This document shows, in pieces, positions 31,039 to 40,908 of a DNA stretch of 43,520 bases. The notes under the pieces are model-generated. The model saw only the letters and a program-made list of their open reading frames with translations. It ran no database searches and had not been told where the DNA came from. The stretch's first letter is position 1. Each line of letters begins with the position of its first letter. The DNA lies in the NCBI GenBank assembly GCA_027575765.1, contig JANBPT010000332.1, forward strand, positions 1 through 43,520. The letters are read 5' to 3'. A program made the translations under genes and the position numbers. Origin of the DNA: Tieghemiomyces parasiticus (lineage: Eukaryota > Kickxellomycota > Dimargaritomycetes > Dimargaritales > Dimargaritaceae).

Positions 31039-34000
31039 CTAGTCCGCCTTGGAAAAGAAATCGTCGAGGTCTTGAAGGTATGGCGCGAGCTCGTCCAGTT
31101 CGTCCAACTCACGTTTCAGCGTGGCGAGTTCGCCGGCGGGCAATGGTGGGAGCGGGACGTTGCGGCAGGTATCTTCCAAGGCAGCATTTAAGGGCGGAGC
31201 ACGACGACCGTCACTGCCGGGACTACTGGTACGGCGATAGTGCCCCGGGTCAGAGTCCTGATCGTTCGGATGCGGTTCACGCTCACGGGCCTCGCGGCCT
31301 AACACGTTGGTTTGGTCGCTAGAGGTGACCACACTGGTCGTGGGCGTCGGTGTCCTCGACTCAGGGGCATCCGAGGGATTCCGTGTATGATAGTGGGAAA
31401 GATTGGCCGGGGACTGGCTCAGCGGTGGGCGAAGGTCCGGAGAGGACGAATTGCACAAGGGGTCGTCCAGGAGATAGGGTCGGGGGCCATGGTCTTCCGG
31501 ATAGTCTGGGTCGTAAGCACTGCTGCTGTCACTATCCAGCTGCTGGGTGTGCAGGCTGTAATACCCACGATGCGATGGTAGGACGGCATGATTGCCATCC
31601 CCCTGACCAGCCGCGGATGTTGGTTGGCCAGTTACCTGCGGAGTCGAGGCCCGACGAGTATGACGGGCAACCATGAGCTGCTGGGCGGCCACAGTCTTGA
31701 CGAGGTTGCACAACTGGTGACGGGTTTTTGGCCGGGAGACGGCCGAATTGAACCCGTACCACGTAAACGTCTTCACGTTACCAAGCGGGACGGTCTGACC
31801 AGCCAGTGGAGGGGAGGTCAGGAGGACACCGCCCCCGCCACTGTACTTGTCGGCGCCGGCGCCCGTAGGACGGTATGCACGGAGGACCAGACAGTCTAAG
31901 ATACGGCTCACCTGGGCTTCGAATGGGGTGGCCATCAGGTTGAGCAGGATATTGACGGTGGGCAATGTGTCATCACGGTCAAACAGGCCCGCGGCATTAT
32001 TACGGTATTGAGCGACGAACGTGTCCAAGGTCTGTAGTATGATCTCCTGGTGGCTGGTGGGAGCCCCCGGAAGTTGAAACAGCAGTAGGAACATGGCATC
32101 GGTGATAAAGGATGTGAAGTGATGGCCCACCAAGCGCACCACCTCCTTGATAAAATGACCAACGTTGTAGAAGCCTTGGGCCTTGTAGCGCCCAAACAGC
32201 TCGCGCAGGGCCTCACGTGCGTCCACGTCGTGGACCACGTCAGGTACCACCGCCGACACCAGGTCCATCAACAGGGCCGCCTCGCCGTCCACCTGGCGCC
32301 GTTCGACGTGCAGGCAGAGGAGCGGGAAATGGGCCAGTAGGAGCAGGGCCACCGCCTCCTCGGTGATCCCCACCAGGGGGTCCGAGGCCAGCGAGATAAG
32401 CTGGGTTAGCAGCTTCTGGCAGCGTACGCGCTGGCGGGCGAAGCGGTAGCCGCGGATCAACAGCCAGAAGATGCCCGGGAATTTGCCGCCCCACTTCTTG
32501 GGATACTGTCGCATAATCATGGGGCGCAAGGCCGGCTGGGCCGGTATGCCGGGTGAGTGGGCAGACAACGGCGGCGGCGCGGCCAGGGTGGCGATGGGCA
32601 GGCCCATTTGGGCCTGTAGATGCAGCGGGAGGTCGCAGAGCAGGTGATCAGTGCGGTGGATCGAGGGAAATCGCCAGCCAGGCAGCTGGAGGATGAGTTC
32701 CAGCATGGCCAGCCCTTGCTCGTACTCAACCTCCAGGTGGGAAAAGAGGCAAACCGACGCGGTCCAGAATAGGACCGGGGCCAGCGCCTCGTGAGTGGTG
32801 TTGAGGTCGAGCGGCGCGGGGTCCTCACTGTCCAAGGAGTGCTGGTCGACCAGCGACGCTAACGGGTCCGTCTCGACCTCCACGTCGGTCTCGGACTCCT
32901 GGTCGACCAGACCACCGTTCTCCCGCGGTGCGCCCTCGGGTCGGATCGACCGGAGCACCTTGCGGAATATGCTCAGGATGCTCACCGAAAACTCCTGGAT
33001 GTTGGCCTGGTCGTCGGCAATGGTGTTGGAGAGTCGGTTGATCATCTCAACGCACATGCCCAAGGTGACACGCGGCATGATGGCACTGAAGATGCGGAAC
33101 GACGCACAAGCCACGTTGCGCACGGGGCACTGGGTGCCCCACTGCAGAGCCACCGTACCCCAGGCGTGGCGCAGAGAGCGGACCGGCAGCTTCTCTTCAC
33201 AAGAGAACACTTCGACAAGCTGGCGCACGAACCGGGTGAGTTCGCCGAGGGGCAATCCGTGCTCGCGCTTGTTGGCCTCGGCGGTAGCCAGCTGGCCAAG
33301 GAGGGTGTCAACGGTCTCCAGCGGCTGGTGGTGGTCGAGCACGGTGAACCGAATGAAGTTGGCCAGCATCACGCAGACGAGTGGGGACACGCGCGCGTAG
33401 CCGTAGTCGATGTGGACAGTCATGGCGTGTAGGAGGAGCGGCACGTACGGCTTGAGCAGGCTGCCCACCTCGGAGGGTAGCTCCACTAGCAGGACCAGGG
33501 CAATCTGGCCGGGTGAGAAGACAGGGCCGTCTTCATAGGTCGGATAGTCAGCGTCGAACAGGGTCTGAGCGCGGCACGGGATGGTGGCGGCGGCCGCAGT
33601 CTCGGCGGAGGGGGACCGGTCTCCCTGGATGTTTTCCACCGAGTTGACCAGAGTGTCAGAGTAATCGGCGCGCAGGCTGGGCACCATGAGATCCGGGGTG
33701 ATGTAGCCGACAATGGTGTGCAGGAGGTGGGTGTTGATGGTCGTGCGGGCCAAAAAGACCATCACCTTCTTGATGTACTCGAGGAGGGTGGGGTTACGTT
33801 TACTTAGGGCCAGGTTGATCAAGAAGCCGACGATGAGGTCGCAGTTGCTAGAATTGTCCTTGAAGACCAGAGCCGACCACAACTGTTCAATCTCGAGCAG
33901 GTGACGCTTGCTCAGGGTGAGCGTCAGATGGAACAAGCTGAGCAGATGGCAGTGACCCGGTTCCATGATGCGCCCAGCGTCACGGTCAAGGATCAGGTCC

Positions 34001-37000
34001 ACGTTGCAGAACCAAGGGCGTAAGAACCGCAGCATCTCACGTTGGCCCTGCTCGCTCACTCCATCCAGGTGGCCAAACACTTCGGAAATGATGTCGTTGG
34101 TCAAGGCCGGGTGGTGCTCAGACATAGTAGCAGACAGGCCCACCTGGGCGTGGCGGTAGAGGGTGGCCAGGGGGGAGAAGGCAGCCGATTCGAAATATTC
34201 ATAACAGCGATCGAGGAAAAAACGGCGTTCGATGGCCTGAAGGAGCCGGAAGGCGGCGTGGCGGATCCCCGGGCTCAAGTCACCGAGCTTGAGCAGGGCC
34301 AGGGGCAGAACGACGTGCGAGGCGTAAGGGTACTCGGGGTCCCCGGCCAAGGTCTTCTTGAGCGCCATAAAGTAGCCCCGAGTGCAGGGCCGGGCCGGGT
34401 CGCCGTGGTAGCACAGACGCACCACCTCGCGCAGGACCAGCGGGTGATCCTTGTTAAAGGCCAGGAGCCACTCTACCGAATGCTTCGCAATGCGGTGCAC
34501 CCGGCGGTCCGGACTGTCAAACACCGCCTCCACCCATCCAAAGAGCTGTTCCAGATTGAAGGACTGACCGGCCTTGACGGCGGCAGGTCGCACGACTGGG
34601 CCGCGGCAGAGGGTAGCCATGGCACGCAGGGCGGCCCCCTCCAGCGCCGTGCGCTCGTCCTCCATCAGGGAGGCCATGACGCCGCGCTCCAAGACGTCGT
34701 GGTACTTATCCAAGACGTGGCCAATCATGGCCGCCTCGCGCTCACGCGTGGCCTCGCTGTGCTGGCCGAATCCACCCCACGTCTCGAACAGGCGGAACAG
34801 CGACACACGCATTTTAAATGGAAACGGGTCACCCGGGTCACGGCGGTGCGAGAGATGATAGTACAAGACGTCGACGAGACCGCAAAACTGGATGCGTAGG
34901 TTCTGGTAGTCCCATGCGGTCTGGGTGCCAGTGTCCGTGAGGAAGTTGCGTATCTCGCGGACGAATGTAACGAGGGTGCTCAAATGGTCCGTGTCTGCCA
35001 GGAGAGCCGAGGTGCGGAGGTAGCGTGCGGTCAGGCGGAACAGGTGGACCAGGCATTCCCGTGTCCGGTCCATCTTGCGGTCGCGCTTGAGGGTAGAGTA
35101 GGCCTTGTGCGCCGACTTGAGCAAGGCCACCTCCAGGAGAGAGGACACCGTGGGGTGCAGAGCGGTGAACAGGGCCATGTAGGAGGACTCATGGATGCGA
35201 CCCAGCCCGCGCACGACGGCGCTCCGTACGACGGGGTTTTCGGCTGTGAAGAAGGGCGTCGTGAGCTGCACCAGGTCGGCGGTGGTCAGGACCTGTCGCA
35301 TATTTTTGGCCAGCGGTCGGCTGAAGACGGAGTCTACCCGGCCGGCCCCGGCCCCGACCTCGCGTTCCAGGTCGGGGGTGAGGGTGGTGCTGATGAATTC
35401 GAGGTAGAAGCGCCACTGGTCTACTAGTTCGGCGTCAAAGGCTCCGGCGCGGACCGCGGTCCGGTGGGCGGCGAACCCCAGCACGGGAATTTTGGACGGG
35501 ATCTCCGAGTAATGCACCACCAGGCTGTACATCTGATGAAAGTGGCGGCAAACCACGTCCCGGGCCAGAACCACGGTGGCCGGAGCGATTGCGTAGGCAC
35601 GCTGTACGACGCTGGAGAAGTACTCTTCCCACAGCGCCCGGTGCGTCGGGTGTGGGCTGCGGGCCAGGTCGAAAAGGGCGATATGACGGACCCTCGCCGT
35701 GAGGGGACCAAGTGCGCCTTCAGCCGGAACCGTGGCCTCGGGGACCGCTGACCCCTGCGCGACGGCCCCGACGCCGGGCTGCAGGAGAACGTACGGGTCG
35801 GGTTTGGAGGCGATGAAGTCGAGCAGATCTCGGTTGGGGCCCAGGCCGAGGTCAACCGGAGCCGGGTATTCGTCCGGGTTGGGCGGCACGACGGCGGTGA
35901 CCGGTGGAAGTTCGCTCCCCACGCTACTCTCGCTGCGGGTTCGGGTGTGGTTGGCGGCGAGGAGGGCTGCGGATCCAGATTGGTGGTGGACGGAGACCGC
36001 CGTGGCGGTGTGGGTTGCAGTGGAGGTAGCAGTACCGCCGTCCACGTGAATGTCACGGAGTCGCTCCAGGCTGGGGAAGAACAATTCCGGACAGGGTCCG
36101 TCGGCTGGATCACCCAGTGGAACCATGGTGGTATGCAGCTCGGTGTACAAGAACCGGCGGGTGTGGAGCATCTGATTGTGCTGCTTGGATCGGACCTTCT
36201 CGGTCGGGGTCATCGGGATAGGGTGGTCGTCGGAGAGGTGCGGTGTCAGCAGGTCCCCCAGAGTGGCCACGGTGTGCAGGATGGCGCTGGCTAGACCGCG
36301 CACCCGGGGGGCCTGGTGGACGAGGTAGAAGAGTCCCAGTCCCTCTAATTCATCAATTAGGTTGGCAATGGCGCGGTGGTCGGTTTGCCAGCGGTCTGCG
36401 GCGGTGTCCAGCAGACCCTGGCGGTCCAGTTGTTCCACTTCGGCGAGGAAGAGGCGCAGCACGGCGTGGTAGAGGTGGAGTAGGCCGCCTGCAGGCCGGG
36501 CCGCCAGGGGCTGGGCGCCAGCAATGGGGCCGGAAAACCCGCGGGTCGTGGCCGCAGCCTGGGCGTGGGCCGGCGACGGGTTGTGGGAGGCGACAGTCCG
36601 ACCGGCAGTGATGCCCCCGCGGTTACCATGGCTACGCTGGCTAGGCTCAGTGGCGTGGCCCGCGGGCGGGCTGGTGGCCCACCCGGGGTACTGGTCGGCA
36701 TTCTGCAGGGTGGTGGTACTAAGCAGCTCGCGACGGTTTGCCGCCGAGCCTCCAGCGGCTGGCCGAGCAGTCGGCCCGGGAACGTAGATGAACCGGGTCA
36801 AGATCTCGTCCACGCGGTCGTCCACCTGGACCAGGGTCTGCGATAGGTGCACCAGGACTGAATAGGCGCCGATGCGGGTAGTCAACCGCAACGCGGCCCC
36901 CGCAGCCGCGCGGGAAACCCGGGGATCGATATGCAGAAGGTAGGTGCTAAGCATCTCACTCAGGCGCTGGGGTAGGATTTGGGCCGGCATCAGGTCCGGG

Positions 37001-39291
37001 GTGACCTCGATCACGGTGGCTAGCAAATCGTACGCGGGCTGCTTCTCCCGCGGATACACAGTGTTGAACGTAGTGAAGACCTGCTGGTACTGCTGGGTCT
37101 CAGTGGCCAGCTCCTTGGCGGAGGTGATCATACCGGCTAGGGCCGTGGTGCTGGTGCTGGAAGACGCACTATGGTGGCCAAGGGAGTGAGTGAACGAATG
37201 AAATGGCGTACTAAGCGAGCTGAAGGCGTGGCCGGCGTGGAACAAGTTCGTGGTACTGCCGGTGAGGGAACGGGTTTCGGTGTTACCCGCGCCGCTGCCG
37301 CCGGGCGATCCAGGATCGAACCCACCTAGGAACCGGTCAGTGGCGGTGGCGGAGCCTGTAAGGTCTTCCACGTCGGGCGCGTCGTCCTCCTGGTGGTGGA
37401 TCCCGTTGGTCTGGCCAGGCGGGGGGAAGGTCACGTAGCGTTTCTTCGTGACGAGATCGGCGCCGTAAGTGGCGTCTAGGGTGAGCAGGTACCGTGCCAA
37501 GCTGAGCTGGCTTTTCTCCACGAGCTGGTACAGGTCGTCGGCCCAAGGCAGGACCGGTACGCTGAATTCCTCTCGCAAACGCGGATAGACGGGAAGGGTG
37601 AACCGGACGGCGTGTGAGGCAAGGAGGTCGTGGACGGTCGGGAATGGTGGCCGGTCCTCGCTCTGGGCGTCTGATTCTAGGTACAGCAGGAGTGCACGCA
37701 GGCCTACAATGGCGCGCTCCGCGTGCAACTGTTCAGGTCCAATCGTGCTGGGGGTCTCGGAATCACCAAGTTGCAACAGGAACGACATGACATTGGTCAC
37801 CGTCCAAGCCAGGTTATAGTGGAGGAGGCAGAACACCACGTAGATGTAGTAGTCGAGGGGGAGGTCGGTGATGTTGGTGGGACGCTTTCGAGTACCGAAC
37901 ATCTGCTTGATCAGAGTCTCGAGTTGGCGGTGGACCTCCTTGCCTGGGGCGCGGTACCGAAACAAATAGGCCCACACCACCCGGCAGAGGCAGCCCAGGG
38001 CCACATGCCGGACGTGGCGGTCGCGGGTTCGCAGAAAGATCAGATCTAGGAATCCAGGGAGGCGGGCCAGGAAGACCTCACGGGGACTGGCGCACAGCAC
38101 GGCGGTGAAGAACGGGTAGGCCACGGACAGGTAGCGCGGCTTAGTGGTCATCTTGGTGGCGCGCGACAGGAGGAGGTCCATGCTCTTGGCCCAATCCGGA
38201 AAGTTGACCTCGGCGTCAGCCACCGCACCGATAGGGAGCAGGAGCTGGGTAAACACCTCGGCGTAGGCGCACTTGAGACGGGGGCCATGGGCAGTCTGGA
38301 CGAAGAACTTGGTGCAGCTGAGTAGGAACTGGGCCGTCTCCTCCAGCGACTCCACAGGGTACACTTTGAGCTGGAGGTACCGCATCCCGCGGATCACCAT
38401 TTCCACCTGGCCTTCGTGTGGGATGGGACCCGTACTGGGCACCTTTTCGAGCTCGGCGATGAATCGGTCACTCATGGTGGCAAACCGGACCCCGCTGATG
38501 GCTCCAATAAGACGCATATACATATCAGCGATGATCTGGCGATTACGGCACCGGGCCAGCGTGTCGGCCACATCAGGACTCTTGAGTTGTACGAAAGCCA
38601 GGGCTTCCATTTTCGTACCCAGGTCGTTGGACAAGTCTTCCGCCTGAATTCTTTCAAATATTGTGATTAGCGCCTGGCAAAGAAGATAAACGTAGGCCAG
38701 CTCCTTGCGCTCCTCGCGCGACTCCGGCACATAGGTCCTAGCGGAGGGAAACTGGCTGGGTGCCGGCGGGGGCGGGGTGAACAAGGCGGCCGGTTCAGCT
38801 CCCGTAACAGCGGCTGGGGTGACGAGCCCCGCGGCGAGCCCGCCGGGGCCACTCAAGGTTACTGCGCTACCGCTGAGCGGGCCAGGACCTGGAGTATCCA
38901 CCGTAGGCCGCCACAGGGAGTCGTGGTGCGAGAAGTCCGGGCTGAAAAGGGGCAGGGCGGCGCGGACACTCAAACCCTCTGGTAGCCCGTTGGCGTCGCC
39001 CGGGGCGGAGAGCGGCGTATCTTGTTGCATGGTTTCCTTGCGCCACTGGAGCAGGGACTCGATAACCTCGCTAGCGCTGCTCTTGGCAATCATGGCCATG
39101 GTGCGCATCACCTGGCCCAGACTTCCCGTCGGCTCCAAACCGAGCACGGCAACCAGGTCGGCACGGGCCTTGCGGGGACTGTCGACGAAGAGTTTGACCT
39201 GAATATCCGCATAGTAGCTGAAATTACGCTGAAGGCTGCGAATGATGTACTGCTTGGAATCGGCGGGAACAGTGAGCGTGGAGAAGGGCAT
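31039..39291 (-). CDS. Cell morphogenesis protein Tao3/Mor2/Pag1 (Furry family, 2750 aa)
   Basis: Giant HEAT/ARM-type scaffold of the RAM/MOR pathway, which works with the NDR kinase (Cbk1/Orb6) in polarised growth and cell separation. One uninterrupted exon of 8.25 kb, among the longest a fungal gene can show. Family blocks run through it: 'ELAYVYLLCQALITIFERI' and 'NDLGTKMEALAFVQLKSPD' near residue 215-260, 'SDRFIAELEKVPSTGPIPHE' near 290, then 'DLNRDL'-like linkers and the C-terminal domain with 'LSLFHLTLTLSKRHLLEIEQ', 'RNVACASFRIFSAIMPRVT' and 'QYPKKWGGKFPGIFWLLIRG' near 2260. The last 250 residues are disordered and end in an acidic helix (DDFFSKAD). The length matches Tao3 and Mor2 (about 2200-2400) plus disordered insertions. 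The start at 39291 has a modest context, so a short upstream exon cannot be excluded. Confidence 0.92.
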   Translation of the reverse strand: MPFSTLTVPADSKQYIIRSLQRNFSYYADIQVKLFVDSPRKARADLVAVLGLEPTGSLGQVMRTMAMIAKSSASEVIESLLQWRKETMQQDTPLSAPGDANGLPEGLSVRAALPLFSPDFSHHDSLWRPTVDTPGPGPLSGSAVTLSGPGGLAAGLVTPAAVTGAEPAALFTPPPPAPSQFPSARTYVPESREERKELAYVYLLCQALITIFERIQAEDLSNDLGTKMEALAFVQLKSPDVADTLARCRNRQIIADMYMRLIGAISGVRFATMSDRFIAELEKVPSTGPIPHEGQVEMVIRGMRYLQLKVYPVESLEETAQFLLSCTKFFVQTAHGPRLKCAYAEVFTQLLLPIGAVADAEVNFPDWAKSMDLLLSRATKMTTKPRYLSVAYPFFTAVLCASPREVFLARLPGFLDLIFLRTRDRHVRHVALGCLCRVVWAYLFRYRAPGKEVHRQLETLIKQMFGTRKRPTNITDLPLDYYIYVVFCLLHYNLAWTVTNVMSFLLQLGDSETPSTIGPEQLHAERAIVGLRALLLYLESDAQSEDRPPFPTVHDLLASHAVRFTLPVYPRLREEFSVPVLPWADDLYQLVEKSQLSLARYLLTLDATYGADLVTKKRYVTFPPPGQTNGIHHQEDDAPDVEDLTGSATATDRFLGGFDPGSPGGSGAGNTETRSLTGSTTNLFHAGHAFSSLSTPFHSFTHSLGHHSASSSTSTTALAGMITSAKELATETQQYQQVFTTFNTVYPREKQPAYDLLATVIEVTPDLMPAQILPQRLSEMLSTYLLHIDPRVSRAAAGAALRLTTRIGAYSVLVHLSQTLVQVDDRVDEILTRFIYVPGPTARPAAGGSAANRRELLSTTTLQNADQYPGWATSPPAGHATEPSQRSHGNRGGITAGRTVASHNPSPAHAQAAATTRGFSGPIAGAQPLAARPAGGLLHLYHAVLRLFLAEVEQLDRQGLLDTAADRWQTDHRAIANLIDELEGLGLFYLVHQAPRVRGLASAILHTVATLGDLLTPHLSDDHPIPMTPTEKVRSKQHNQMLHTRRFLYTELHTTMVPLGDPADGPCPELFFPSLERLRDIHVDGGTATSTATHTATAVSVHHQSGSAALLAANHTRTRSESSVGSELPPVTAVVPPNPDEYPAPVDLGLGPNRDLLDFIASKPDPYVLLQPGVGAVAQGSAVPEATVPAEGALGPLTARVRHIALFDLARSPHPTHRALWEEYFSSVVQRAYAIAPATVVLARDVVCRHFHQMYSLVVHYSEIPSKIPVLGFAAHRTAVRAGAFDAELVDQWRFYLEFISTTLTPDLEREVGAGAGRVDSVFSRPLAKNMRQVLTTADLVQLTTPFFTAENPVVRSAVVRGLGRIHESSYMALFTALHPTVSSLLEVALLKSAHKAYSTLKRDRKMDRTRECLVHLFRLTARYLRTSALLADTDHLSTLVTFVREIRNFLTDTGTQTAWDYQNLRIQFCGLVDVLYYHLSHRRDPGDPFPFKMRVSLFRLFETWGGFGQHSEATREREAAMIGHVLDKYHDVLERGVMASLMEDERTALEGAALRAMATLCRGPVVRPAAVKAGQSFNLEQLFGWVEAVFDSPDRRVHRIAKHSVEWLLAFNKDHPLVLREVVRLCYHGDPARPCTRGYFMALKKTLAGDPEYPYASHVVLPLALLKLGDLSPGIRHAAFRLLQAIERRFFLDRCYEYFESAAFSPLATLYRHAQVGLSATMSEHHPALTNDIISEVFGHLDGVSEQGQREMLRFLRPWFCNVDLILDRDAGRIMEPGHCHLLSLFHLTLTLSKRHLLEIEQLWSALVFKDNSSNCDLIVGFLINLALSKRNPTLLEYIKKVMVFLARTTINTHLLHTIVGYITPDLMVPSLRADYSDTLVNSVENIQGDRSPSAETAAAATIPCRAQTLFDADYPTYEDGPVFSPGQIALVLLVELPSEVGSLLKPYVPLLLHAMTVHIDYGYARVSPLVCVMLANFIRFTVLDHHQPLETVDTLLGQLATAEANKREHGLPLGELTRFVRQLVEVFSCEEKLPVRSLRHAWGTVALQWGTQCPVRNVACASFRIFSAIMPRVTLGMCVEMINRLSNTIADDQANIQEFSVSILSIFRKVLRSIRPEGAPRENGGLVDQESETDVEVETDPLASLVDQHSLDSEDPAPLDLNTTHEALAPVLFWTASVCLFSHLEVEYEQGLAMLELILQLPGWRFPSIHRTDHLLCDLPLHLQAQMGLPIATLAAPPPLSAHSPGIPAQPALRPMIMRQYPKKWGGKFPGIFWLLIRGYRFARQRVRCQKLLTQLISLASDPLVGITEEAVALLLLAHFPLLCLHVERRQVDGEAALLMDLVSAVVPDVVHDVDAREALRELFGRYKAQGFYNVGHFIKEVVRLVGHHFTSFITDAMFLLLFQLPGAPTSHQEIILQTLDTFVAQYRNNAAGLFDRDDTLPTVNILLNLMATPFEAQVSRILDCLVLRAYRPTGAGADKYSGGGGVLLTSPPLAGQTVPLGNVKTFTWYGFNSAVSRPKTRHQLCNLVKTVAAQQLMVARHTRRASTPQVTGQPTSAAGQGDGNHAVLPSHRGYYSLHTQQLDSDSSSAYDPDYPEDHGPRPYLLDDPLCNSSSPDLRPPLSQSPANLSHYHTRNPSDAPESRTPTPTTSVVTSSDQTNVLGREAREREPHPNDQDSDPGHYRRTSSPGSDGRRAPPLNAALEDTCRNVPLPPLPAGELATLKRELDELDELAPYLQDLDDFFSKAD

Positions 39292-39824
39292 TGGAAATTC
39301 GAACGGTGGGGGCCGAGGCCAGAAATTATGGGGAACGGGATGAAGGACAGCTTGCGAATGCGAACATGGGAACGCAGGAGGGAGGGCAAAGTTTCCGTAG
39401 GGAACAAGACCGCCGACGGAACCCTCGGTGGACTAGCTGATGGGGTTGCGCTGAAACCGTTAGACGCAGAGCTAAAAGGTGTAACCGGAGTCTGTTGGTT
39501 AGGCACTCCGTCGGGTTAGCGATGAGCTTACTTGCAGAGAGTTTCTCGACGGAACTCTGCTATAATTTTACAGTGACCACCTCTCTTTGACAGTGACGAT
39601 CAACTATGCACAACGATAGTGATTCGAGGCAGGGCAGAAACGAACCATAGTGACAGTAGCACAGAGGAAACGCTCATCATGGTGCCGAAGGGCGACAGGT
39701 CCGTTACACAGCAGAACAAGTATCTCCTTTTTCGCGTATAACCCCACCCGAGTTCACTAGCGGATAGCAGCACAGAAGATGATCGGCGCCCGATTAAAGG
39801 CTTTTATCAAAGTGTCTAAGCGGA

Positions 39825-39840
39825 GCCTGCCGTGGCAGGC
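39825..39840. repeat. Short perfect palindrome
   Basis: GCCTGCC-GT-GGCAGGC: seven-base arms with a two-base centre. Could be a protein-binding site or chance. Confidence 0.4.
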
Positions 39841-40072
39841 GCCTTTTCGCACTCACATGAACTACCAAAGGAGCAGCGCTCTGTAGCAAAGGGATGGCAT
39901 AAGGTGAAATGTGAGCAAGCTGGCCGTTTGGTTCCCATTATTGAATCATGTACCATGTAGCAGCTGATTCCCCGCTGTCGCAAATACTGTAATAGTAACA
40001 GGATGAGTTGAGAGGCCCGGGCTGCGTTTTCTCAAAGGAGCTAAAATGCATGCGGTTGGCAGTTCCCTTGGG

Positions 40073-40080
40073 TATAAAAG
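40073..40080 (+). promoter_or_regulatory. TATA box without an intact gene
   Basis: TATAAAAG in the same style as the boxes at 6151 and 28515. At the expected distance (130-145 bases) only short broken frames follow (for example 25 codons from ATG 40213). This fits a lost small secreted gene. Confidence 0.4.
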
Positions 40081-40682
40081 GCCACCTTTGCTATAAACTA
40101 CGGCTTATCTGTACTACAAAGTAAGCACTTCAAGCCGACACCAGTACAAGGCCTAATCGGTTGGGGCGCATTTCTTCTACGCTGTGGTGGAAGCCGTAAT
40201 CTCGAGATAAGATATGGACTCTAAATCTGGTTATGACAAGTCGCCGGTGCCATACCATGCTCGTGATGACAGTTGTCCAAGCTGATTTCTATGTACTCGG
40301 CCGTAACCAATCCCATCTGCTTGGGCTTAAGTGGCGTGTAGGAGGAACGAACCTGTATGTTTCTCGTGACAGTTTCGAGTCAGTCCGTGAAATTTTCATT
40401 ATCAAATAAGTCCCGGTAGTGTATTGTGGACCCCACCTGGTTCCTGCAGGGTTTTAGGTTCTACTCAGCCGTTTATATGACAACATGAAAGTGAACACTC
40501 CGACACAAATAACCTTAACTCTATTAAGCGCGTAATAAATGTATTAAACTTGACGTCCGCATTTATACTGGTTTATATCCTCTCCCTCTCCTTAGCTACC
40601 TCGCAGGGCCCCTCCTTCTCCAGGGCATCCCCCCTTACAACGTGAAGTCGCTGAATAATTTAGATCACGTGAAATAAGTTCA

Positions 40683-40862
40683 TCACACGCCACTCCAAGT
40701 ACCCACAGGCAGAACTTCCCCATCGTCATTGAATTGCAGGTCCTCCAGGTCTTGGAGGGCGCGGAGGAAGCAGCCGTTCGAAGTAACTGTTCGATTACAC
40801 GCTTTATGCTAGGTCGACCCGCTATACCAGCTGATCGTTTTGATATTGGCAATAACTTTCAT
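40683..40862 (-). pseudogene. Short broken frame divergent from ATP11
   Basis: Sixty codons from ATG 40862 with a single internal TAG at codon 18. The second half has coding-like composition (GCFLRALQDLEDLQFNDDGE) and ends at TGA. It lies head-to-head with ATP11, whose ATG is 47 bases away, so it overlaps that gene's leader. No family recognised; it could be chance. Confidence 0.2.
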
Positions 40863-40908
40863 TGTCACTGGCTTTTGTGATTCCTATGCGCCCTCCCTCC
40901 CAATCACG

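Larger units (their letters stand above)
39292..40682. other. Gene-poor region with an orphan TATA box
   Basis: Holds the promoter side of the Tao3/Mor2 gene and an isolated TATA box (40073). A 35-codon cationic ORF starts at ATG 39779 (MIGARLKAFIKVSKRSLPWQ) and overlaps a perfect palindrome. It has no homologue I recognise and I do not call it. Confidence 0.4.

Noticed and set aside
33000..36800. Several antisense ORFs over 100 codons inside the Tao3/Mor2 gene (for example 34042-34899 plus)
   Set aside because: They mirror the GC-rich codon pattern of the real gene on the other strand and show no domain of their own.
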